Shown here in pieces: positions 9,418 to 19,454 of a stretch of DNA of 64,000 nucleotides. Position numbers and translations under genes: made by a program. The notes beneath the pieces are model-generated. The model was not told where the DNA came from, made no database searches, and worked only from the letters and a program-made list of their open reading frames with translations. Position 1 is the stretch's first letter. Every line of letters begins with the position of its first letter. The stretch is from positions 1,116,001 to 1,180,000 of the forward strand of contig JAHLMK010000001.1 in the NCBI GenBank assembly GCA_019915135.1, written 5' to 3'. Source of the DNA: Strobilurus pachycystidiatus (Eukaryota > Basidiomycota > Agaricomycetes > Agaricales > Physalacriaceae).

Positions 9418-12400
9418 ATACCCCCTCTTTAGGATGCGCTTGCGCCTGGAGCGCAGTAGTTCCCGTCCAAATGTCGTGAACGGTGACACCGAGAGTGCGA
9501 AGGTGGGGAAGGGGTTTGGAGTAAGCCGTGGGATGCGTGCGATGGAATTCCTTGATCAAAGGGAGTGCCTTTGTGAGGTTGGAACTGGGTTCCCAGGTGT
9601 TCTCTGATGACGGGTAGTCCAACCACTTCACCAAGTACTGAATGCCGCGCTTGTTACGAGTTGGGCGAGAGTCGAGTATGGCTTCAACATCGAACTCTTC
9701 CTTGTCGTCAATGAGATCGGGCGGATTAGATGGGAAATTAGGCCCATGGGCCTCGGTTTCCACAAAAGGGAGGAGGAGAGCGGCGTGGAAGACAGGGTGT
9801 ATACGCCATGTGGGAGGAAGTTTGAGACGATAGTTGACTGGTCCAAGTACGTCAGTGACTTCAAAAGGCCCATGATGCTTGTCTGAGAGCTTAGCTTTGG
9901 GTCGCGTTGTCTTGAGATTCTTTCCGTCGAGCAACACCTTGTCACCAACTTTGAACGTAATGCCCTTCTTGGTGACATCTCCGTTGTTCCGCTTCATGAT
10001 CTCTGCGGCGGTGGTAAGGCTAGCCTTGACTTCCTCGCGGAGCCGTTCAAGGTTGGTCAGGCGTTCTTCGACGGTGGGAATGTTGGACGTGGGGTTCAAA
10101 GAGGGATATAAGCGGGGTTTGAAACCGTGAAGGAGTTCGAAGGGGGACTTGCCCGTGGCAGAGTGAATGCGACTGTTGTGAGAGAATTCCGCAAAGGGAA
10201 GGTATTTAACCCAGTCGTCTTGTCGGTAGTTACAGAAAACGCGGAGATATTGTTCAAGTTCTTGATTGTAACGCTCGGTTTCGCCATCTGTTTGAGGATG
10301 GTAAGCCGTACTAAGCGCAGAGGTAATTCCTAGCTTAGCGTGAACGGCTTGCATGACCTTGCTTGCAAACTGGGGACCACGATCGGAGATCATCTTGTCC
10401 CAGAGACCATAGCGTCGATAGACACCATCCACCAAGATATCAACCGTACCATCCGCATCAATGGTCTTGCGGCATGGAGATACAATTACCGTCTTGGTGA
10501 AACGGTCAACAACACAATGGATAGCGTTATACCCTTCGCACTCGGGTAGATCTGTGATGAAGTCGGTGGTGATAGTCCCAAAAGGGCGCTCAGGAATTTC
10601 GTTGGGTATAAGGGGAACATGTGCCGGATGATTCCTGGGTTTTGTCATCTGACAGGTAGCACAGCCATCGACATAATCGCGAACAAAGACAGACATGCCT
10701 GGCCACCAGAATTCTCGACTGAGAAGTTCGTAGGTCTTGAAGCGTCCCGGGTGTCCAGGACCGAGAGAGTCATGGTGCATCTTGACAATGTCCCGACGTA
10801 ATTGCAGGTCATCGGGAACATAGACCTTGCCACGGAAGAGAACTAGTCCGTCTTCGTAGTTCCATTCCTGTAGATTTTTGACCAGCGAACGAGGACCATT
10901 GCGAAGGATGACTTCTAACGCACCACGGACCTCAGCGTCCTTATTTGGACACTCCCGAATATGTCGTCGCAGCTCAGCGTCTCCAACGGCTACAACTTCT
11001 CCGGGTCTGGTAGCGCGAATTCGGAAAAACTTTGGATCAAGGAGGACCCTGTCGGTGTTGTCGTCATCGACCCCCTCTTTGTGATCCGCACGGCGGGAAA
11101 GGGGGTCACTACGGTTTTGAGTACCAGGTTTATGAGTGAGAGTGAAATCAAAGCGAGTGAGGAATAGTGCCCAGCGAGCCTGTCGCCGGCTGAGTTTCTG
11201 CGAGTTGGCAAAATACTCAAGGTTCTTGTGGTCGGTGAGAATGTCAACTTGGTGTGCTGAACCTTCGAGGTACTGGCGCCAGGCTTCCAGAGCACGGATA
11301 ATAGCGAGAAGTTCCTTGTCATGAATGTCATAATTGCGTTGAGGTTCAGAGAGGGACTTAGAGATGTAGGCAACAGGATGCCATTGGTCGTCGTTGCCTG
11401 TTTGGGATAGGATTCCGCCTGTGGCATAGTCTGAAGCGTCTACTTCCACACGATAAGGCTTGTCGGGGTTAGGCATGATAAGGACGGGTGACGATGTGAA
11501 CGCATCTTTAAGTGCCTCAAAGGCCTCTTGACACTCCGGTTTCCAGACCCATGGTTCGTCTTTCTTGGTAAGATCAAACAGGGGGCGCGCAATCCGAGAG
11601 AACCCTTCGATGAAACGGCGATAGAAGTTCCCGAAGCCAAGGAACGATTGGACGTCCTTAACATTCCGAGGTAACGGCCATTTGGCGACACCGTCTACCT
11701 TGATTGGATCCATGCGAAGTTCGTTGTGAGAGATGATGAGTCCGAGGAATTCGATGGACTCAGCTTCAAAGGTGCACTTCTCGGGCTTTGCATAGAGATC
11801 GTGCTCCTTCAGGCGCTGGAGAACTTGCAAGACGACCTTGCGGTGTTCTTCTAGGGTCTTGGTGAAGATCAGGATGTCGTCCATGTAGACGACAACTTTG
11901 CCGGAGTCAATCAGGTCCTTGAGAATGGTATTCATCATTGCTTGAAACGTGGCAGGGGAATTCATAAGACCAAAGAACATCACCAAGGGTTCAAATAGGC
12001 CGCGGTTTGTCTTGAATGCGCCTTTCCACTCGTCTCCTTCCTTGAGTCGGCAGTTGTTGTAGCCTTGGCGAAGGTCTACCTTTGAAAAGTAGCGAGCGCC
12101 TTTGAGTTTATCAATCAATTCCCCAATGAGCGGGAGTGGATACTCGTTCTTGATGGTGCCTTTGTTGAGTTCGCGGTAATCCTGAACGGGGCGTAGCTTT
12201 CCGTCTTTCTTTTTAACAAAGAAGAAGGGACTCGCCATGGGAGACTTGGAGGGACGTATGTATCCTTTTGCCAGGTTTTCATCGAGGAACGCGTCGAGCT
12301 CAGCTTGCTCGGTCGGGGACAATGGGTAGGTTTTGCATGGTTTTGGTTCGAAACCGGGTTTGAGATCAATGGCATGGTCCCAGGGGCTGTGTTGGGGGAG

Positions 12401-13440
12401 CCGGTCCGATGTGTGCTTGTCAAAGACAGTGAGATAGGCATGATATTGAGAAGGAATACGCTCAGCGAGAGGACGGGTGTCCTTGGGCATTTGACTAGCT
12501 TCGGCAAGTTCCTGTGCTTTGCTAAATCCAGCACGTATTTGAATAGAGGGACCATCAGGAGTTTGTGGATCTCGCACCGGGCGGGGATAATCATCCCGGA
12601 ACACTTGAGTGTACATCTGCTCTTCCCATTCTCTTGGGACCTCCACTTCTTCTTCATCGTCCTCGGTGAATAAGACAACGGGAATTTGAATCCGATTGTA
12701 AACGCGGGGTCGGATGCTTCGACGTTGTCCGGCTGTACGCTGGACTGGGACAGGCCGGAGGTTGCCTTCGCGATCCTTCCATTGAACTTGGTAGTCTCGA
12801 TGGTGAAGACGAGGGTCGTGAGAAGATCGTTTAGTGGGGATGGGAATGCGTTTGGCGTGAGCACGTACGTCAGTCACCGGGGGGTTGTTGAGGGTGCAAG
12901 AGTTGGGACAGCGAGTGAAATCTATCTGGACACCAGCCCAGTCTATTTCTGGGTTGTGTTCGTCGAGCCAGTCAGTGCCAAGAATAACGTCGTGATCACC
13001 AATGTCAGTGACATAGAGTTCGATTAACTCTTCGTGATAGGAATGACCGTCTCGGCTATAGATCCGGATACGCTGGGTAGTATAGTGTCGGACCCAGCCC
13101 ATGACATTTTCAGTGCCGTCAACGTTGCGAACAGGGAAAGGGGAGGAAAGGGGCATGAGGGTGAAATGATGCTGGTTTGCATAGCGGGCGTTGATAATGA
13201 TACCTTCAGCGCCGCTATCAATTAGAGCTTGTGCGACGATTTTTCTGCCGGTGATTTTGCCAATGAATTCAAGTTCCAGTGTGATCGAGGGTGTCTGTCG
13301 GTTCTGGGTGACTGCTGACATTCGAAGTTCTTTGGGATGGGTGCGCTCACAGAGGGTTGATAACACAGAGAATCGATTGGTAAAATTTGTGACAGAATTG
13401 CGTACAGCTCCTCCTAACGTCGGGGTAGGGGAGCGCTCTA
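9281..13440 (-). CDS. Gypsy Pol: protease, RT, RNase H, integrase, chromodomain
   Basis: Polyprotein that processes, copies and integrates the element. Counting 1361 residues from the GTG at 13366, domains in order are: aspartic protease (DSGAEG, Asp near 50), reverse transcriptase (YMDD at 494-497), RNase H (VEVDASDYATGG near 625), the integrase HHCC region (HPGRFKTYELL, then CATCQ), the integrase core (TTDF, SDRGPQF and the Glu of TDGETER), and a chromodomain at ~1222-1279 (DVEAILDSR...YLVKWLDYPSSENTWEP). The frame is -1 relative to gag and is open up to the gag stop. Expression is therefore most simply by -1 slippage at the T-run over the gag stop (13438-13444). The first ATG would be 15 codons in. 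Confidence 0.95.
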
Positions 13441-13444
13441 AAAA
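13438..13444 (-). promoter_or_regulatory. Likely -1 frameshift site joining gag to pol
   Basis: The minus strand reads GAT TTT TAG at the end of gag, with five T. Slipping back one base on the last Phe codon converts the stop into TTA and enters the pol frame, which is open at that point. No downstream pseudoknot was assessed. Confidence 0.5.
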
Positions 13445-15048
13445 TCCAGGCCAGCGACATCCTTCAAGAAAGCCAGGGCCTGCGCCTTCTCATCTCCCTG
13501 TAGGCCACGGAGCAAGTTGGCCGCATTGCTAATCTGTTGAATTGCATCGGCAGACGATGCGGGAGCAGTGTCGGAGGAAGTGGGAACAGCCGTGACAGCG
13601 GCGGACGTGTCAGCGGCGCGAATGGTGCGGTTTGCGGCCGGAGCAGAGGCGCTGGTACCAAAGCGAGTAGGACAGTCCTTGGACATGTGGTTGGGGCCGC
13701 GGCATCTAAAGCAAGCGCCCTTCCTGCGAAGGATTTCGCGCTCCTCGGGGGTCAGCCTAGTCAAAGGAGAGGACGAGGTAGCACCTGTGTTACGGGATGC
13801 ATCTACATCCATAGGTACTCCCATATCTTGAGCGGGAGCCGGGGCGCGCTGGGGCGGGGCACGAGGAGCGTAAATGCCGGGAGAGGAATGGGAGCGCTGT
13901 GTCCAGTTAGCCTTTTCAGCCTTGCGGGCTTCATAGGCATGCTGCATCTCAACAGCGCGGGTCTTGAACTTGTCAAGGGTATCGGGAATGGGGTAGGACA
14001 TGCAGATTCGGTCCAAGAGACTGGGGTTCAAGCCGCGTTTGAAGAAGTAGAGTAACGAGCTTTCGTCAAACTGGGAGTCATCAGCGTAGCCATCAAAGGC
14101 AGTGATGAACTTATCAATTGAAGATAAGTCCTTTTCCTGGCGGATGGTCTCGATGGCGGTACGCGCAGCGGTGATTGGGTCGATGGCCGCATAGTCGGCT
14201 TTGAACTTCTCGATGATAGATGCCTGCGTGGTCCAGCGTTTGCTGGCAGCTGGGATGGTATTATCGTCCTGATCGGCATCGTACTCTTTCATGCGGCGTT
14301 CTGCCCATTTACCGGCGAGAGGTCCCTTGAAATATGAAAGGAAGACCGAGACCTTCTCGATCTCAGTAGAATAGCGGGCGGTGTTCAGCCGCATGTGGTT
14401 GCGGTATTGGGCCAGCCATGTAGTGGATGTGGCGCGGTCGCCGACAAAGTCGTCAAGCTTAGCTCCACGCTCGCTGGGAATAGTAGTCATGATAGGAGGG
14501 ACTGGGTGAACTGGAAAAGATGGAGACGATGACCGAGAGGGATTGGAAGAGGAAGAAGAAGATGACGATGAAGACGGGGGAGTTGATGGTTCAGAGGGTT
14601 CGGGGTCTAAAGCAAGAGGTTGGGATTCAGGTGGTGAATTGTCCTGGACTGGGGATGGAACTGGGGAGGTAGGAGCGGAGTTAAAGGTTGGTTCCGATCG
14701 GACAGGAGACGGTGGAGCAGAGGGAACTGGGGTACGAGGTGCAGGTGAGCTTGGGGTCTGTGCGGGTAATTGTAACTCAGCTCGCGTGCGCTCTTCTAAA
14801 CGCCTTTTAGCCTCCTGGTGCTCTTCTAGTTCGAGGTAGTACTTTTCTCCGTCTGATTCGAGGTAGTGCCAAGATTCGGGGAATTCTTCGTCTTCGGGCT
14901 CGTAGAAGATTTCTTGGGGTTGATACTCTTCGTCGAGCTGGAAGTACTTGCCCTGATGAAGGTAGGCGCCGGGAGGTGGTGTGGGCGGCGCTTCGTTGGC
15001 TGAGAAGCGAGTGATGGTGGGAGGGTATGAGTGCGTGGACCGGTATCG
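13438..15048 (-). CDS. Gypsy Gag (capsid and nucleocapsid), start unclear
   Basis: Structural protein of the retrotransposon particle. From the ATG at 14490 it is 350 aa: a capsid-like helical region (YRNHMRLNTARY to SSLLYFFKRGLNP), a Pro-rich linker, and a CCHC knuckle (CFRCRGPNHMSKDC). The same frame stays open upstream to a stop near 15050 and reads like protein: an acidic segment with YLHQGKYFQLDEEY, then a Ser/Pro-rich linker. The true N-terminus is therefore probably further up. A leader beginning MPADRTNSD at 15236 is in another frame and would need a frame change near 15045, either a mutation or a small intron. The Gag stop is TAG at 13438-13440. Confidence 0.85.
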   Translation of the reverse strand, partial: RYRSTHSYPPTITRFSANEAPPTPPPGAYLHQGKYFQLDEEYQPQEIFYEPEDEEFPESWHYLESDGEKYYLELEEHQEAKRRLEERTRAELQLPAQTPSSPAPRTPVPSAPPSPVRSEPTFNSAPTSPVPSPVQDNSPPESQPLALDPEPSEPSTPPSSSSSSSSSSNPSRSSSPSFPVHPVPPIMTTIPSERGAKLDDFVGDRATSTTWLAQYRNHMRLNTARYSTEIEKVSVFLSYFKGPLAGKWAERRMKEYDADQDDNTIPAASKRWTTQASIIEKFKADYAAIDPITAARTAIETIRQEKDLSSIDKFITAFDGYADDSQFDESSLLYFFKRGLNPSLLDRICMSYPIPDTLDKFKTRAVEMQHAYEARKAEKANWTQRSHSSPGIYAPRAPPQRAPAPAQDMGVPMDVDASRNTGATSSSPLTRLTPEEREILRRKGACFRCRGPNHMSKDCPTRFGTSASAPAANRTIRAADTSAAVTAVPTSSDTAPASSADAIQQISNAANLLRGLQGDEKAQALAFLKDVAGLDF

Positions 15049-15269
15049 GTATCACGCCAGAAGCTGCGGTGATCTCCGCGATGACGAGCCCTAATAGCAG
15101 CCGGTAGAGTGTGAAAAAGGACTTCGCGGTGGGTTAACGTACGGGGATTGGTAACCGCAGTCTTCTTGAACACAAGGCGTGTGGGACGAGGTTGAGAGGC
15201 AGGTGTGAGATCAGAGTTTGTGCGGTCGGCGGGCATGCGCCGAGCGAGGATGTGAGGTGGGTGTAGAAG

Positions 15270-15279
15270 AGTCTGTTCT
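15270..15279 (-). other. Self-priming primer-binding site
   Basis: Minus strand AGAACAGACT, two bases inside the 5' LTR. It is perfectly complementary to AGTCTGTTCT inside the LTR (15441 down to 15432). A TATA-like element (TATATATATAG) lies about 31 bp upstream of that segment, at 15468-15478, so AGTCTGTTCT would be the RNA 5' end. This is the arrangement known from Tf1-type elements, where the RNA 5' end folds back as primer. Confidence 0.7.
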
Positions 15280-15281
15280 AG

Positions 15282-15757
15282 TGTCAAGACTGGTGCCCGA
15301 ATACTAAGGCGACCACCCAAGTCACACGAACGAGACAAGGAGAGAGGGATAGAGATAGAGATAGATATCAAGAGGGGGAGTGTGTCAAGCTACACCAGTA
15401 CTAGGAGCGACCGAGCAGTGAGTAGACGAAGAGAACAGACTGAGGAAACTAAAGGGAAGGGAGCTACTATATATATACAAAGTCCGTGGCTGTGTAGTAA
15501 AGGGGAGAACAATAAGACAATAGGAAGTCCTAATGTGGCGAGACAATAGGCGGGCCGGAGTAGAGACAATAGCCGGTCCAGAGTGGGCCCAGGTGGTCAT
15601 TAGACCACTGATGGACAGGTCTAGGCAATGCCAAGACGATGGATGCCAAGTGAATGTGGGCTAGGCCCAGGCCGAGGTGAATGCAGAGATGGGAGAATGT
15701 GACGATGTCGGGAGTGGAGACGTGAAGGAGGGAGCAGAATAGAGGCGATTCGTGACA
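15282..15757 (-). repeat. Gypsy 5' LTR with promoter
   Basis: Identical by eye to the LTR at 8942-9417. It holds the TATA element at 15468-15478 and the presumed transcription start at about 15441. Confidence 0.93.
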
Positions 15758-15762
15758 TCGAG
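15758..15762. repeat. Gypsy target-site duplication (right)
   Basis: TCGAG, same as 8937-8941. It lies in the ORF-B coding sequence. Confidence 0.93.
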
Positions 15763-16991
15763 CGCTCGTCTGATCTGTTTGAGGTTGTGACCAACCGCGC
15801 CAGGGCGGTGGCGGGAGCCTAGTACAATGGCAATGATTGCATTGGGGTCATCCTTCGCAATCCTTGCGAAGAAGAACTTCTGGGCCATCTGGACGTTATT
15901 CTTGAAGATCTCCTGGCTAGGGTGCCATTCAGCGATGCGGTTCCCTTCCTCGTCTACGACCGGAGCATAGTCGAGAGGATGGTTGAGGCGAGTGATAATG
16001 GAGGCAGTGGAGGGAGTTTGGGGATCGGCGGGGTTGTCGCAGTTGTCGTCGCCGAAAACACCAAGGTCGTTGTCGTCGCTGACAACAGGAGCCTTGGCAT
16101 ATCGCGGGATCTGTACCGGGGTGTGAGTGTGGGCCTTAGCTATATGAATCTCTAATACCTTGGGAAGGCGGGGTACCGGTGCGGCCAGGGTGCCGACGAG
16201 GAGGGGATCGTCAGACGGGAAGTCTGGGTCGGTGTCCTCCGTATCCCTAAGGATCGCGGCTGTCTTCGCGTCAATGCGCTGTTTGGAGGAGACAAGAATC
16301 TCGACTGCCTCCTCCTCTGTCATCTGCATGGCGACGGCTTCTTCTGCGGTCATGATAACATCCTCGCCGTGCTTGTCAATCACATCGACAATCGGGTGCA
16401 TGCGCCCTTTGCCTTTATCTTTGATGACAAAATCCTCGGAGTCGTCGGCCTTGCGCCTTGTCGCGGCGATTGAGTCGGTGTCGCTGACATCGGCTGGGTC
16501 GTAGGGCTCGGCCTCGGGAGCTGGGGACATCGTTTAGTTGTATTGTGTGTGAAAGAGACAAGGATCTGACCTTCGGACTCTCCTCTCTGGGAGGTGGTCT
16601 CTGCGTCCTGTGCTTCCGTTTGAATCGCAGAATCGCCTTCTTCGTTCTGTTAGTCTCTGTGTGAGTGGGCGTGTAGTGACGTACCATTGTCCTTCTCCTC
16701 TTCAGGCTGTGCTTCGTCAATACCGTTCTGGTCCTTGGCCGCCTTGTCGTTGCCGTTGGTGCGGTCTTCCTGTTTCTTAAGGAGGAGGGCTAGGCCTTTG
16801 TCGACTGACTCCGACATGCGCGCCTTACGTCTTTCGGTGATCTCTTTGGCGGTGAGAGTGGGCTGGGGGCTCGGGGTTGGAGCGGGCTGGCTCATAGCTC
16901 TGCGCTGTCTGGCGGTGGAGGTCGTAGGGCTCGGCTCTAACTCGGGAGTAGGCGCGGGGATGGTTGACTTGGGGGCGGCTCTCTTAGGCAT
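15758..16991 (-). pseudogene. LINE ORF-B, 5' part, with two spliceosomal introns
   Basis: N-terminal ~380 residues of the ORF-B protein. The ATG is at 16991 and exon 1 (16991-16685) is Pro/Ser-rich then charged. Intron 1 (16684-16640) has GTACGT, CTAAC and AAG. Exon 2 (16639-16571) follows. Intron 2 (16570-16521) has GTCAGA, CTAAAC and CAG. Exon 3 runs to the Gypsy insertion at 15762/15758. All joins keep frame and the intron-crossing segment continues an acidic region. A later ATG at 16530 would give a shorter unspliced protein, but it lies in intron 2. The protein is acidic and disordered at first (DVSDTDS, MTEEEAVEIL), then Gag-like (FKNNVQMAQKFFFARIAKDDP). No known family was named. Confidence 0.7.
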
Positions 16992-17502
16992 TTGTGTTAA
17001 TGGTAGGATGGTAATGATGAAGGTCTTCAGCGCTACCTTTTAAACATGTCATTCTCTTTCATGGTCCGTGTTTGGAGGGTCCTGGTTTGTGGTGATAGTG
17101 TGAAGTGATTAGAGGGGGATGCGGTGTGTTGGTCCTGACGGTACGTGGCGTTTCTTTGTTCATGGAGGAAAAAAAGGGGTAGGGTGTATGAAAATTCAAA
17201 AGAGGGCTGAGAGCGGGCCGAAAGTCACCACTGCTCCCCAGTGAAAAAAAGCCAGCATTCGGGGAGCGCGAGCCAAAATTTGCCGTATGCTCCCCGCCGA
17301 CAGAGATGAAGGTCGCTACAGGCAGTCGAGGGCCTGATGCGAGTCAGCGCGGAGTTTGAAATGACGGGAGCATTCTGCCGACGGCTGTGTTGGACGGTCT
17401 AGGCTCTCTGACCAGTGTGATTTGTGGGGTTGGATATTTTAAATCGAAGCTTTATCATAGCCGTGTATAATTCGCTCTATACTGATCATGTTATATCGTA
17501 GT
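16992..17502. other. LINE spacer between ORF-A and ORF-B
   Basis: About 510 bp inside the LINE with no credible ORF. It holds short A-runs and several near-repeats of GCTCCCC/GGGAGC. It may contain an internal initiation or promoter region for ORF-B, but nothing specific was identified. Confidence 0.4.
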
Positions 17503-17797
17503 CTAAGGGTATAGCGCCAGAATGTCTTTGTAGCTGCACATCGCCTCGGTGTGGTCTATACCTAGACATAAGCGACAGAGAACTGCAAGGTGGGCCTCCT
17601 CTTCGTCTTGCCATCCATTCGGGGCACGGACGTCGGCTTCGTTCATGATTTCGAGTAAGGTGGGGAGTAGGAGTGGGTTTGAAAACGGCGCCTTCATTTT
17701 GATGATGAAGTTGAACATCGTCTCGGGGTTCCGCGGGGACGGCCCGGTCGGGGTCGGGGTGATCATGATAGATTGTAGCGTTAGGTGCAGGGCGACT
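17503..17797 (-). pseudogene. LINE ORF-A, 3' part (split by the Copia-type insertion)
   Basis: C-terminal ~96 residues of ORF-A. They continue in frame from 18905-19454 when the insertion and one CGACT copy are removed (840 nt, 279 aa in total). The segment carries a CCHC knuckle (CRLCLGIDHTEAMC; Cx2Cx4Hx4C) shortly before the stop, a nucleic-acid-binding motif expected for a LINE ORF1/Gag protein. The helical stretch before it (MFNFIIKMKAPFSNPLLLPTL) is Gag-like in composition only. Confidence 0.75.
17793..17797. repeat. Copia-type element target duplication (left)
   Basis: CGACT, repeated at 18905-18909. Confidence 0.85.
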
Positions 17798-18002
17798 TAT
17801 GGAAAGTCGGATGGCTCAGGGATGTCGGAGGCGGCAAGAAGGAATGGAGCGCGCTCGAACGGTGGGTAGATTGTGGTGGTAAGAGCTAAGTTAGGTGAAT
17901 AGCTACATCGGAACATAGATACCGAAGAAAAAGTAAATAAGAATAAACACACTGCGGCATCGGCCGAAGGGTCCGTTGCGTCTGAGGACTCAAACTCCAA
18001 CA
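17798..18002 (-). repeat. Copia-type 3' LTR (205 bp)
   Basis: Identical by eye to 18700-18904. On the minus strand it runs TGTTGG...CCATA. Confidence 0.88.
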
Positions 18003-18139
18003 CTCCCACTAGTCCACAGACGCGATGGATAGAGTAAGGTTGGGAAACGATGCTCCCACTGCTTCAAAAGAGGGAGGATATGACAACAATGCTGCGGTGA
18101 CGCGGTGAAGGCGCACAATCATAATGGCGCATGAATGAC

Positions 18140-18475
18140 AGCGCATGACAGCACGCAAAGGGCACAGGGTGTACGGGTGTGCACTGTATGGCACGGGTGA
18201 TGGGCGTATGGCACGGGTGTTGGGAATGGCAGTGTATGGGAGTATGGCACAGGTGTACAAGACACGGGGGATGGCACGGATGATGACGGCACGGATAACA
18301 AGACTGAAGACGATGGCGATGGCACAGTGATGGCACTGGAGACGATGGCACGGGAGGCGATGGCACGGATGGTGATGGCACGGATGACAATGGTAATGGT
18401 ACGGATGGTGGTTGACAATGGCACGGATGGCAATGGCGATGGCACGGAGGACGATGGCACGAAAGACGATGACAG
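18140..18475. repeat. Imperfect ATGGCACGG-type tandem repeat
   Basis: Interior of the Copia-type element. Units such as GATGGCACGG, GATGGCAATGG and GGGTATGGCACGG recur dozens of times with small variation. Frames reading through it are low-complexity His/Pro/Cys strings and are not genes. Confidence 0.85.
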
Positions 18476-18680
18476 AATGATGGCACGATGATTGGCGACC
18501 ACGATAGAAGAGGTACGCGTAAGATTCGATATGATGGGGGAATGGACGACGGTCGGGGATGGCACATGCAGTACGGAAGGGCGCCGGCGATGCGGACAAT
18601 GTCACTGGAGGCACGGGTAGGGCATAGTGTTTGCTGATGACGCGACGACGGGAGGTGATATGCGCAGGGGATTATCCCGG

Positions 18681-18699
18681 GCTATCGGGGCCCATAACC
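18681..18699 (-). other. Copia-like primer-binding site
   Basis: Minus strand GGTTATGGGCCCCGATAGC lies directly against the 5' LTR. GGTTATGGGCCC is the primer-site start known from Drosophila copia, where an internal cut fragment of initiator tRNA-Met is used. Confidence 0.7.
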
Positions 18700-18904
18700 T
18701 ATGGAAAGTCGGATGGCTCAGGGATGTCGGAGGCGGCAAGAAGGAATGGAGCGCGCTCGAACGGTGGGTAGATTGTGGTGGTAAGAGCTAAGTTAGGTGA
18801 ATAGCTACATCGGAACATAGATACCGAAGAAAAAGTAAATAAGAATAAACACACTGCGGCATCGGCCGAAGGGTCCGTTGCGTCTGAGGACTCAAACTCC
18901 AACA
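18700..18904 (-). repeat. Copia-type 5' LTR (205 bp)
   Basis: Identical by eye to 17798-18002; followed outside by the CGACT duplication at 18905-18909. Confidence 0.88.
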
Positions 18905-19454
18905 CGACTGCGTCAGGGATATCCCGATGAAATCTATCGTGGAATAACTCGACAAACTGCACGAAGTTGTCGTGACGCTGTAGTGTCCCGATGATGTAGT
19001 CGCGAATGCGGGAGAGCTCGTATGCGGAGTCGTCGAGTGAGGTGTCTATGAGCACCGCGGTGACCTCGCGGACGCGGGCCATGGGGTTGTGGAACGCGAT
19101 GACCCACCCCTGCATAGGGGCAGGGAAGTGGACGCCACGCCTCAGGACGCGTTTCCTTTCGTCCTGGTTTAGGCCGAATATCGCGACGAGGGTGGCGGGG
19201 AAGTTGATTCGGATCTGCATGGATGGGTTCTGGACAAATGGCATGACGGTGATCTCCTTTCGAAGGGTGATGATGGCCGAGAGGGCGGCGGAGACCTCCC
19301 CCTTCAGCTGTTTCCGGAGGATGTGGGGACCGGTCTTTCCCATGGCGTAGGCGAGGATAGTGGTTGGCTCCCACATCCTGTCCATTGCTTCGCGCTGTTT
19401 ATCTGTGATGTTCAACCATTTTGCGCCGGGAGGAAGGTCTCGATGAGGAAGCAT
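18905..19454 (-). pseudogene. LINE ORF-A, 5' part
   Basis: First ~183 residues of ORF-A from the ATG at 19454 (MLPHRDLPPGAKWLNI). The region is rich in hydrophobic and basic residues (AIFGLNQDERKRVLRRGVHF, HNPMARVREVTAVLIDTSL), consistent with a folded Gag-like domain, but I cannot name the family. The frame is open seven codons further up (19475). A different frame upstream begins MSNPPKTQTSG and reads like protein, so the real N-terminus may lie there with a frameshift or intron between. Together with 17503-17792 it makes a 279-aa CCHC protein. Confidence 0.7.

Larger units (their letters stand above)
8942..15757 (-). mobile_element. Ty3/Gypsy chromovirus, complete with identical LTRs
   Basis: A 6,816-bp LTR retrotransposon in the same orientation as its host LINE. 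LTRs of 476 bp lie at 8942-9417 and 15282-15757; I see no difference between them by eye. It has a 5-bp duplication, a self-complementary primer site at 15270-15279, a purine tract next to the 3' LTR, gag, and pol ending in a chromodomain. The chromodomain and self-priming layout place it with Tf1/sushi-type chromoviruses (known family traits). Identical LTRs imply recent insertion. Confidence 0.95.
17798..18904 (-). mobile_element. Non-autonomous Copia-type LTR element (TRIM/LARD-like)
   Basis: A 1,107-bp element with two 205-bp terminal direct repeats, identical by eye (17798-18002 and 18700-18904), and 5-bp target duplications. On the minus strand the LTR begins TGTTGGAG, the usual Copia-superfamily start. 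The primer site next to the 5' LTR begins GGTTATGGGCCC, the half-tRNA-iMet type known from copia. The short purine run AGTGGGAG precedes the 3' LTR. The 697-bp interior has no coding capacity. It is dominated by imperfect ATGGCACGG/ATGGCACGATG units, and the long frames there are translations of that repeat. It depends on another element's proteins. Confidence 0.85.

Noticed and set aside
16415..16720. A separate 101-aa gene upstream of ORF-B
   Set aside because: The frame runs across two introns of ORF-B and has no continuation of its own.
18009..18614. 200-aa His/Pro/Cys-rich minus-strand frames
   Set aside because: Translations of the ATGGCACGG-type repeat inside the Copia-type element; open in several frames for that reason alone.
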